6,014 bases of DNA, from positions 1 to 6,014 of the forward strand of contig DASSXP010000166.1 in the NCBI GenBank assembly GCA_035703755.1, in the 5' to 3' direction. The notes beneath the pieces were generated by a model, which was given only the letters and a program-made list of their open reading frames with translations, was not told where the DNA came from and searched no databases. Shown piece by piece: positions 1 to 5,650 of the stretch; the stretch's first letter is position 1; every line of letters starts with the position of its first letter. Both the position numbers and the translations under genes were made by a program. The DNA comes from DASSBG01 sp035703755 (GTDB taxonomy: Bacteria; Pseudomonadota; Gammaproteobacteria; Xanthomonadales; Rhodanobacteraceae).

Positions 1-1
1 T

Positions 2-91
2 GCACTGGACAGCCTTGGCTGCAACGCGACGCAGCTTGACCGGCTGGTACACATCAGCGGCGGCAGCACCTGCTGCGGCAGTTGCGGTTGA
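2..91 (+). CDS. C-terminal end of an unidentified protein with a Cys-rich CCGSC tail (partial)
   Basis: This is the last 29 codons of a possible plus-strand gene entering from the left, ending in TGA at 89-91. The visible peptide reads ALDSLGCNATQLDRL, then VHISGGSTCCGSCG at the very C-terminus. It has four cysteines: one in the N-terminal half and three in the terminal TCCGSC cluster. This suggests metal or Fe-S binding, loosely like the closing Cys pair of BFD-type [2Fe-2S] domains, but I cannot assign a family. Support for coding is indirect. The frame is open from the window edge, its composition is protein-like (the other two plus frames are less convincing), and the stop sits 4 nt before a strong hairpin and about 40 nt before a T-tailed one. 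It is convergent with the serine hydrolase gene. It could still be a chance open frame, since only 90 bases are visible. Confidence 0.42.
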   Translation, partial: ALDSLGCNATQLDRLVHISGGSTCCGSCG

Positions 92-94
92 TGT

Positions 95-133
95 CCGCCG
101 CGGGGTTGGCGCGTGCCAACCCCGTCGCGGCGG
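95..133. terminator. Long GC-rich hairpin shared by two convergent genes
   Basis: Arms 102-110 (GGGGTTGGC) and 115-123 (GCCAACCCC) pair perfectly around a 4-nt loop. The stem continues with 95-101 (CCGCCGC) against 127-133 (GCGGCGG) after a 3-nt bulge at 124-126, giving 16 base pairs. The hairpin begins 4 nt after the plus-strand stop at 91 and 3 nt after the minus-strand hydrolase stop at 137. No T run follows on the minus strand, so for the hydrolase operon it may act as an RNA 3'-end stabiliser or an imperfect terminator. The pairing is seen in the sequence; the role is inferred. Confidence 0.6.
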
Positions 134-152
134 CCTTCAATGGCCGCTTTTT
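130..152 (+). terminator. Rho-independent terminator, plus strand
   Basis: Perfect 6-bp GC stem GCGGCC (130-135) / GGCCGC (142-147), loop TTCAAT, followed directly by five T residues at 148-152. This is the classic intrinsic-terminator form for a transcript coming from the left. The loop contains the TGA stop (137-139) of the convergent minus-strand hydrolase gene. It shares bases 130-133 with the larger hairpin at 95-133, so the two cannot both be fully formed in one RNA. Confidence 0.65.
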
Positions 153-1810
153 GCTTCCGCTGCCACCGGCGTCAGGCGCAAGTCCTGAAAATCGAAGCTG
201 AAATCGGTACGCGGTGATATCGCCTTGATGCGCAGCCCGGTAATCTTGGCGTCGGCGTCCAGCAGGAAGGTGGCAAAGGCATCGGCATTGAGCGAGCGAT
301 CGTGCCAACGCACGATGAAGCTGTCGTGCTGCCAGGGACTCATGTCACCAATCAACTGCGAGGTATGCGCGAAGCGCATCACCAGCTTGCCGCGCTCCAG
401 CGTGATATTGACATCGCCGTACCACGGATCGCGGTAGCTGCCGGCGTAGGCCGCGAGCGCTAGCGACGGTGGCGCATGCTTTGCCCGCGCATCGAGATGT
501 TTCTGCCAGCTTTCATCGGCCTTGCCGATGCTTTTGGCCTGCGCAGCGGCGAAGGCGGCAACCCAGTCGGTTTTCGGGGCGTCGAGGTAGGCGTCCAGGA
601 TGCGCAGCGTGACGGCGTTGAAGGCCGCGCCGATTTCCTGATTGGTCAGCACCACCATGCCGAGATTCTGGCCCGGCACCAGCGTCACGCGCGACACCAT
701 GCCCGGCCAGCCGCCGGTATGCCACACCAGCTTCTGGCCGCGATAGTCGGACAGATGCCAGCCCTCGCCATAGCCCTGAAAATTGGGCGTGGCCGCGGCC
801 AGCGCCGGCACGCTCGGTTTGCGTACCGGAATCGGCGTCAGCACCGACCACATTTCCTGCTGGCGTTTTTCGCTGAACAGTCGCAGCGGCTTGCCTTCCT
901 TGTCCTTGCCATAGACGCCACCCGCCAGTTGCGCGGTGATCCACTTGGCCATGTCATGCACGCTGGAATAGATGCCGCCAGCGCCCGAGTTGTTGGCCCA
1001 GGCCAGTTTCATCGCGGGCTTCAGGTCCTTGAAGTCGTAGAGCGCGTGGCCGGTAGCGACGTCGGTATCGGTGGGCTTCAGTGCCAGATAATTGATGCGC
1101 GTGCCATCCATGCCCAGCGGCGTGAAAAAGTGCTGCTGAAGGAAGTCGGCGTAATCCTGCCCGGAAACTTGTTCGATCACCAGCTCGGCCACGGCAAACA
1201 GGATGTTGTCGTAGGCGTACTGGGCACGGAACTCGCCGGTGATCGGCACCCGTGCCAGCCGCTCGACGACTTCGCGGGTGCTGTAGTCGGTGGTCGGCCA
1301 GTACAGCAGGTCACCGGCGCCGAGGCTCAAGCCGCTGCGATGCGCGAGCAGGTCGCGGATGCGCATCGCATGGGTGATGTACGGATCGGACATGCGAAAC
1401 CACGGCAGGTGGTCGATCACCCGGTCGTCCATGTCGAGCTTGCCCTGATCGGCCAGCATCGACAGCGCCGCCGCAGTGAAGGCCTTGGTGTTGGACGCGA
1501 TCGCGAACAGCGTGTTGGCATCGACCTTGGCCGGCTTGCCGATTTCACGCAGGCCGTAGCCCTGCTCCAGCACCACCTTGCCATCCTTGACGATCGCCAC
1601 CGCGATGCCCGGCACGCGGAATTCTTCGCGCACCTGATCGACGTAAGCGGTGAAATCCGCCAATTGCGGTGGCAGCAGCGTGGCCTGTGGCGCGGCGATC
1701 GCCGCGGTTTGCGCGGGGGCATCGGCGGCCAGCACCGGCAGTGCGAGTATCGATAGCGCCAACGCAGTGGCCAAGCCGCTTTGGCGCAAGCGCCGTTCAA
1801 ACGTCAACAT
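137..1810 (-). CDS. Secreted SxxK serine hydrolase (beta-lactamase/S12-like) with C-terminal DUF3471-type domain
   Basis: This 557-aa exported protein belongs to the class C beta-lactamase/D-aminopeptidase/esterase group (PF00144 type). Residues 1-29 form a signal peptide: a basic start, a hydrophobic LATALALSILALPVL core, and likely cleavage near AA-DAPA. The catalytic domain spans about 50-410. It carries SNTK (Ser106 nucleophile, Lys109), YDN (Tyr200-Asn202) and HTG (364-366), which stands in for the KTG box as in many esterases and peptidases of the fold. Residues about 450-547, opening AYAGSYRDPWYGD, resemble the small beta-rich DUF3471 domain often found behind this fold. The frame is open to an ATG at 1882, but the start at 1810 is chosen because GGGAG lies 7 nt upstream and it puts the signal peptide first. 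It is the last gene of the three-gene cluster, 73 nt after the peptidase gene. The family does not fix the substrate: D-amino peptidase, esterase or peptidoglycan peptide hydrolase are all possible. True beta-lactamase activity is less likely given the HTG box. Confidence 0.93.
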   Translation of the reverse strand: MLTFERRLRQSGLATALALSILALPVLAADAPAQTAAIAAPQATLLPPQLADFTAYVDQVREEFRVPGIAVAIVKDGKVVLEQGYGLREIGKPAKVDANTLFAIASNTKAFTAAALSMLADQGKLDMDDRVIDHLPWFRMSDPYITHAMRIRDLLAHRSGLSLGAGDLLYWPTTDYSTREVVERLARVPITGEFRAQYAYDNILFAVAELVIEQVSGQDYADFLQQHFFTPLGMDGTRINYLALKPTDTDVATGHALYDFKDLKPAMKLAWANNSGAGGIYSSVHDMAKWITAQLAGGVYGKDKEGKPLRLFSEKRQQEMWSVLTPIPVRKPSVPALAAATPNFQGYGEGWHLSDYRGQKLVWHTGGWPGMVSRVTLVPGQNLGMVVLTNQEIGAAFNAVTLRILDAYLDAPKTDWVAAFAAAQAKSIGKADESWQKHLDARAKHAPPSLALAAYAGSYRDPWYGDVNITLERGKLVMRFAHTSQLIGDMSPWQHDSFIVRWHDRSLNADAFATFLLDADAKITGLRIKAISPRTDFSFDFQDLRLTPVAAEAKSGH

Positions 1811-1883
1811 GTTGCAACTCCCATTTCGTTTTGCCTGTTTGCGGGCCGCGCGCCACGGCCAACCGCCCGCGTTCGTTCGCACC
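1811..1883 (-). other. 73-nt gap between the peptidase and serine hydrolase genes
   Basis: The gap holds a short GC-rich inverted repeat, GGCCG (1844-1848) / CGGCC (1856-1860), with a 7-nt loop and no T run after it, then the Shine-Dalgarno sequence of the hydrolase gene. I see no convincing separate promoter or terminator, so readthrough from the peptidase gene is the simplest reading. The stem could moderately tune downstream expression. Confidence 0.4.
1818..1822 (-). promoter_or_regulatory. Ribosome binding site deciding the serine hydrolase start
   Basis: The minus strand reads GGGAG, 7 nt before the ATG at 1810. The more distant in-frame ATG at 1882 would add 24 basic and polar residues ahead of the signal peptide and overlap the end of the peptidase gene region, so the site favours 1810. 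Confidence 0.65.
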
Positions 1884-3872
1884 CTACTTTACCGCGTAGA
1901 CGTTGTTGCCACGGTGCCGATCCGGCAGTACGTGATCCGGGTCGATGGTGGCGCCGGTCACGCGCACGTCACGATCGATGGCGACGGCAAAGTCCTTGTG
2001 TTGCTGCCAGGTTTCCGCCGGCAGGCGGATGCGTTCGCTCTTGCCATCGGCGAAATGCACTTCCAGCGTGGCCGGCAGCACCAGTTGATCGAGGTTGGCG
2101 ATGGTGACGCGGGCGCGGTTGTCGGGCGGCCCGAAACGACGGCCCTTGGGCGCCGGGGTTTCTCCCACTTGCTTGATGCCGGTGACGGCAAGATCGAGTT
2201 GCCAGTTGTGCTCGAACCAGCCACGCCAGAACCAGCCGAGGTCCTCGCCAGCGGCATTGTCCATGGCGCGGAAAAAGTCCGACGGCGCCGGATGCTTGAA
2301 GGCCCAGGCGTGGGTGTATTCGGTGAACGCTTGATCGAACAGCTTCGGCCCGAGGATCTGCTCGCGCAGCAGCACCAGGCCCAGCGCGGCCTTGAAATAG
2401 GTCACCGGGTGGCGGTATTTCTCGCTGATGGTGTCGGGCTGGCTCATGATGGCCGGCGCCTCCGGGTCGGCCAGCAACGGCAGGATCTCGTCGACCGGAT
2501 TGCCGCCCTTGGGCGCGTATTCGCTGTCGCGCTTGGGGCCGAACTCGCCGTGATTGAAGCGATCGGCAATCAAGACGTCGATGAATGTATTGAAGCCCTC
2601 GTCCATCCACGCGTCACGCCGCTCGTTGCTGCCGACGATCATCGGGTACCAGTTGTGGCCGACCTCGTGTGCGGTAAGGCCGAACAGGCCCATGCCACCG
2701 GTCTTCCACCAGTCGAACACGATGCCGGGGTATTCCATGCCGCCGGCGATGCCGGCTTCGGCAATCGCCACCGGCCACGGATACGGATACCAGCGCGAGA
2801 ACTCCTCGACGCTGGCCTTGACGAATTCGGTGGAGCGATCCCAACCGCCATCCTTGAGGCTCTCGACCGGGTACGCCGACATCGCCAGCGCCTGCTTGCC
2901 CTGCGGCAGATTTATGCGCGCGGCATCCCATATGTAGGCGCGCGACGCGCCAAAAGCGACGTCGCGGGTGTTGTGCATGGTGAAACGCCAGGTCCGGGTG
3001 CCGGTCGCCACAGGCTGTTTCGCGACGTGCAACACCTCGGCCGGGGTCCGGATCAGCACAGTCTTGTCGCTGCGGCGCGCGGCATCCAGCCGCGTGCGCT
3101 CGGTGTGGCTCAGCACCTCGTCCGGGTTGGCCAGCTCGCCCGAGCCGACCACGATCATGTCCTCCGGCACGGTGATCGAATAATCGAAATCGCCGTACTC
3201 AAGATAAAACTCGTTGTTGAGATACGGCAAGGTATCCCAACCGCGAATGTCGTCGAACACCGCCATGCGTGGATACCACTGCGCGATCTCGAATACGTCC
3301 CCGTTTTTGGTCGGATACCAGTCGGTACGACCGCCGAACTGGTCGGGGATGTGGAACGCGTAGTCAATGCGCAGTGCCAGCGTACCGCCCTGCCCGGCCA
3401 GCGCGACCGGTAGCTCGACCCGCATGCGGGTGTCGCTGACAGTGTAGTCAAGTGGTTGTACCTTGCCATCGACCAGCAGCGCCACCTGGCGCAGGTCGTA
3501 GCCCGCCGTGTGCATGGCGGCCGGCGGATTGGCGCCACTGGTGAAGTTGCCGCGGGCATCCTGCCGGTAGCGGTTCTGGTCCAGATGCAGCCACAAATAG
3601 TGAAGCGGTTGCGGGCTCTGGTTGGTGTAGTGGATGACCTCGCTGCCCGTCAGCGTCTTGTTGACTGCGTCCAGCGTCGCGTGAATGGTGTAGTCGGCGC
3701 GGTTTTGCCAAAAGTCCGGCCCCGGCACGCCATCGCTGGCGCGATAGCGATTCGTCGCCTGCGGGTAATCGAACAGGGCGAAGGTCTGCCGCGGGTCGTA
3801 CTGGCCAGCCACGGCATTGAGGGCAACGGCGCCTAGCGCCAGCCCGAGTATCCAGCAAGAACGGACGTTCAT
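1884..3872 (-). CDS. Secreted M1-family zinc metallopeptidase (aminopeptidase-like)
   Basis: The 662-aa product is a gluzincin of the M1 family (aminopeptidase N / LTA4 hydrolase fold). A signal peptide at 1-22 (core ILGLALGAVAL) has likely cleavage at AVA-GQ. The N-terminal beta saddle spans about 55-290. The catalytic domain carries GGMEY (377-381), the variant GxMEN substrate-binding motif with Tyr for Asn; the zinc site HEVGH (402-406) with Glu403 as base; the third ligand Glu425 in DEGF, exactly 18 residues after His406; and probable catalytic Tyr492 in VTYFKA. About 100 residues after 560 form a beta-rich tail. The large helical ERAP1-like domain is absent, giving the short bacterial form. 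The start at 3872 is chosen because GAGGA lies 8 nt upstream; an alternative ATG at 3887 overlaps the esterase stop as ATGA and would add five residues. It probably trims peptides in the periplasm or outside the cell. The family call is very secure; the exact specificity is unknown. Confidence 0.96.
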   Translation of the reverse strand: MNVRSCWILGLALGAVALNAVAGQYDPRQTFALFDYPQATNRYRASDGVPGPDFWQNRADYTIHATLDAVNKTLTGSEVIHYTNQSPQPLHYLWLHLDQNRYRQDARGNFTSGANPPAAMHTAGYDLRQVALLVDGKVQPLDYTVSDTRMRVELPVALAGQGGTLALRIDYAFHIPDQFGGRTDWYPTKNGDVFEIAQWYPRMAVFDDIRGWDTLPYLNNEFYLEYGDFDYSITVPEDMIVVGSGELANPDEVLSHTERTRLDAARRSDKTVLIRTPAEVLHVAKQPVATGTRTWRFTMHNTRDVAFGASRAYIWDAARINLPQGKQALAMSAYPVESLKDGGWDRSTEFVKASVEEFSRWYPYPWPVAIAEAGIAGGMEYPGIVFDWWKTGGMGLFGLTAHEVGHNWYPMIVGSNERRDAWMDEGFNTFIDVLIADRFNHGEFGPKRDSEYAPKGGNPVDEILPLLADPEAPAIMSQPDTISEKYRHPVTYFKAALGLVLLREQILGPKLFDQAFTEYTHAWAFKHPAPSDFFRAMDNAAGEDLGWFWRGWFEHNWQLDLAVTGIKQVGETPAPKGRRFGPPDNRARVTIANLDQLVLPATLEVHFADGKSERIRLPAETWQQHKDFAVAIDRDVRVTGATIDPDHVLPDRHRGNNVYAVK

Positions 3873-3880
3873 GGTTTGAT

Positions 3881-3885
3881 TCCTC
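3881..3885 (-). promoter_or_regulatory. Ribosome binding site of the peptidase, overlapping the esterase stop codon
   Basis: The minus strand reads GAGGA, 8 nt before the ATG at 3872. It overlaps the esterase TGA (3886-3884), so ribosomes ending the esterase uncover the peptidase site, an arrangement that suggests translational coupling. Confidence 0.65.
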
Positions 3886-5518
3886 ATTGTCCAACCGCAC
3901 GCGGCAGCGCGGCCGTGGGGCGTGCCAGGTGGTACATCTGCCAGGCGATCTGTTTCAAAAGTCCCTGCCGGTCATCGCCGATCTGGTACAAGTCGAAGTG
4001 CGAACGATCGGGAATGAAGCGCACCTCGGCCTTGGCGCCCAACTGGTCCAGCACGGCTTTCAGGCGATGCGCCGCGCCGTCGAGATAAAAGGTGTCGGCG
4101 GTGCCGACGATGAGGTGGATTTTGCCGTCGAGATCGGCCTTCAGTGTCGGCCACTGGTTTGCGAGGCGATGCGCAATGTCGTAGTGCTCGCGCCAGTAGG
4201 CCGCCACCAGCGGATCAACGGCACCGGTGCTGCGGTCAAACAGTGGCAGTGGCCGGCCATCCGGGCCACGCGGCGAAAATACCCAGTCAAACGAGGACAT
4301 CTGGCCGCCGTAGGCACCTTCTACCTGCTCCTGCCGCGCGAACTGCTCGAAGCTCGCCACCACCTTGCCATCGAACCGCACCAGGGGCCGCACACTGCCA
4401 TCGGCGCGACGATAGACGTTCGCATCCGGCGCGTAGATGTCGACTCCGGTGAAATCGTGGAAGTCGCTCGGGTCAGGAGCGGTCGACCAGGTGCCGCCAA
4501 ACACCTTCGGGTAGCGCACCTGCAACCATAACGTGGCCCAGCCGCCGGAGGAATGGCCTTGCAGGAAACGCCCGCTCGGCTTGGCATCCATGCGGTAGTG
4601 CGCTTCAAGGTAAGGAATCAATTCGGTGGTGAGCGCCTGCCCCCATGGGCCGTTGTTGACCGAGTCGGCGAACTCGTGGGTGCCGGTGGGGCCGGATTCG
4701 TCCAGCAGCACCCAGATCATCGGCGGCATCGCGCCGCTCGCCATGTCGGCATGCACGGCCACCGCGCGGCGCACCAGACTGCGCAAGGAACCGCCGAAGC
4801 CATGGGTGAAATACACCACTGGATAGCGCGAATTGACGTGCGTCTCGTAACCCGGCGGCAATACGACCCAACCACGCATGTGCACGGGGCGCCCCATGAA
4901 ATCGCTCAGCGCCGGGCTGATGAAATCGATTGCACGGCTGGCCTTGTGCGCGGCCGCTACATTGGCCCGCAATGCGGTGTCGGTGACGCTGTCGGACACC
5001 TGCCAAGGGTCGGGATAGGCGGGCAACTCGCGTGTCAGGTGCAACACGGGTGGCGCGCTGGTCGGCCATTTGAGTTCCACCACCTCGCTCACCCAGTCGC
5101 CCGGCCCGCGGTTCGCGTAGGCGTAATCGTGGTTGACGTCGAGCACGGCTTGCAGCACGTAGTCACCCGCTGGCAAACTGGAAAACGGCCCGGGAAATGC
5201 GAGGCGGTCCGCATCGAAGCGGATCGGCTGCCCCGCCTTGAGCGCCGCGACTTCCATCGCCGCGATGTGCACTGCATCGGGGTCCAGTGGGCTTTCCCGC
5301 ACCGCATCGATCTTGCCATCCCGCGACATCGCCCGCGCGGTGGCCACGGGTGCGGCAAACAGCAACAGTCGGCCGCTGCTCGGCGCGGAACCATTGCTCG
5401 GCGTGATTGCAACCTGAAACAGGCCGGAGGCGGCGCGCGGCACACCATCGGCCCACGCGGTGACCCAAGCCAGACTGCAAACCGCAGCCAGCACGACCAA
5501 CAGCCGTCGCTTCCCCAT
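3884..5518 (-). CDS. Secreted alpha/beta-hydrolase esterase (Esterase D / enterochelin esterase-like, PF00756 type)
   Basis: The 544-aa protein has a signal peptide (MGKRRLLVVLAAVCSLAWV, likely cleavage after AWA near residue 23). A beta-rich N-terminal region spans about 30-165. It has a GRLLLFAA strand and a YVLQAVLDVNHDY stretch, and its function is not recognised. The alpha/beta-hydrolase domain spans about 200-535. It shows the oxyanion-side HGFGG (239-243), the nucleophile elbow GHSSGG (Ser323), a probable acid Asp475 in VGTADTFYLD, and catalytic His507 in RSHFDLY. This order matches esterases of the Fes/EstD/S-formylglutathione hydrolase superfamily. The N-terminal domain and export set it apart from cytosolic FrmB-type enzymes. 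The start at 5518 is chosen because GGGGAGG lies 8 nt upstream; ATGs at 5524 and 5575 are worse (too close to the site, or outside the likely transcript). It is the first gene of the cluster, 11 nt before the peptidase. The true substrate (acyl ester, feruloyl or acetyl polysaccharide ester, siderophore ester) cannot be told from sequence. Confidence 0.93.
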   Translation of the reverse strand: MGKRRLLVVLAAVCSLAWVTAWADGVPRAASGLFQVAITPSNGSAPSSGRLLLFAAPVATARAMSRDGKIDAVRESPLDPDAVHIAAMEVAALKAGQPIRFDADRLAFPGPFSSLPAGDYVLQAVLDVNHDYAYANRGPGDWVSEVVELKWPTSAPPVLHLTRELPAYPDPWQVSDSVTDTALRANVAAAHKASRAIDFISPALSDFMGRPVHMRGWVVLPPGYETHVNSRYPVVYFTHGFGGSLRSLVRRAVAVHADMASGAMPPMIWVLLDESGPTGTHEFADSVNNGPWGQALTTELIPYLEAHYRMDAKPSGRFLQGHSSGGWATLWLQVRYPKVFGGTWSTAPDPSDFHDFTGVDIYAPDANVYRRADGSVRPLVRFDGKVVASFEQFARQEQVEGAYGGQMSSFDWVFSPRGPDGRPLPLFDRSTGAVDPLVAAYWREHYDIAHRLANQWPTLKADLDGKIHLIVGTADTFYLDGAAHRLKAVLDQLGAKAEVRFIPDRSHFDLYQIGDDRQGLLKQIAWQMYHLARPTAALPRAVGQ

Positions 5519-5526
5519 GTGCATCC

Positions 5527-5533
5527 CCTCCCC
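5527..5533 (-). promoter_or_regulatory. Ribosome binding site deciding the esterase start
   Basis: The minus strand reads GGGGAGG, 8 nt before the ATG at 5518 but only 2 nt before the in-frame ATG at 5524. It therefore selects the start that gives the MGKRR signal peptide. Confidence 0.7.
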
Positions 5534-5577
5534 GTTGTCGGATGCGCCTTTATCGCACATCCCTTGCGCCGACAACG
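5533..5577. repeat. Perfect 9-bp inverted repeat flanking the operon promoter
   Basis: CGTTGTCGG (5533-5541) and its exact reverse complement CCGACAACG (5569-5577) lie 36 bp apart, start to start, on either side of the candidate -10. The right arm covers the candidate -35; the left arm overlaps the likely start of transcription and the edge of the ribosome site. It could be a two-site operator, or a stem with a 27-nt loop. The repeat is directly seen; the function is inferred. Confidence 0.5.
5547..5575 (-). promoter_or_regulatory. Candidate sigma70-like promoter of the hydrolase operon
   Basis: On the minus strand a -35 candidate TTGTCG (5575-5570) and a -10 candidate TAAAGG (5552-5547) are separated by 17 nt. 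Transcription would start near 5540 and give a leader of about 20 nt carrying the ribosome site. The matches to consensus are partial (4/6 and 3/6), so this is a tentative call. It excludes the upstream ATG at 5575 from the mRNA. Confidence 0.35.
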
Positions 5578-5593
5578 CCGCCGGAAGTCATGC

Positions 5594-5621
5594 TTGCGCT
5601 GAAAAGCAGCGCTGATAAAGT
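5594..5621 (+). promoter_or_regulatory. Candidate promoter of the ribonuclease gene with an internal palindrome
   Basis: A weak -35 candidate TTGCGC (5594-5599) and -10 candidate TAAAGT (5616-5621) have a 16-nt spacer. Within it lies the palindrome GCGCTG-AAAAG-CAGCGC (5596-5612), and the word GCGCTGA recurs 13 bp apart (5596 and 5609). The palindrome has the size of a repressor operator and lies where binding would block RNA polymerase. Consensus matches are 3/6 and 4/6, so this is tentative. Confidence 0.33.
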
Positions 5622-5650
5622 CACGCAATTGCCACGGTACCGGTATCGCC

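Noticed and set aside
54..308. Minus-strand 84-codon frame at the left end
   Set aside because: It overlaps the hydrolase C-terminus in another frame and reads straight through the hairpin region; its composition is not protein-like.
476..1756. Long plus-strand open frame of 426 codons opposite the serine hydrolase gene
   Set aside because: It is antisense to a gene with clear SxxK, YxN and HTG motifs. Its translation is rich in Arg, His, Gly and Val with no domain, as expected of shadow frames in GC-rich DNA.
137..1810. Calling the serine hydrolase an AmpC-type antibiotic-resistance beta-lactamase
   Set aside because: It has HTG in place of KTG, is about 557 aa rather than ~380, and has a C-terminal DUF3471-type domain. 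These features fit the broad esterase/peptidase branch of the fold better.
1650..3413. Long plus-strand open frame of 587 codons opposite the M1 peptidase and part of the hydrolase
   Set aside because: It spans the junction of two well-supported genes on the other strand, has no recognisable domain and has shadow-like composition. Length alone is not evidence at this GC content.
5519..5575. Esterase start at the most upstream ATG (5575)
   Set aside because: It would add 19 polar residues before the signal peptide, has no good ribosome site, and lies inside the likely -35 element. The ATG at 5518 has an ideal Shine-Dalgarno sequence.
4553..5602. Plus-strand open frame of 349 codons opposite the esterase
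   Set aside because: It is antisense to a convincing alpha/beta-hydrolase gene. It also runs through the divergent promoter region, and its product is a low-complexity His/Arg/Gly-rich sequence.
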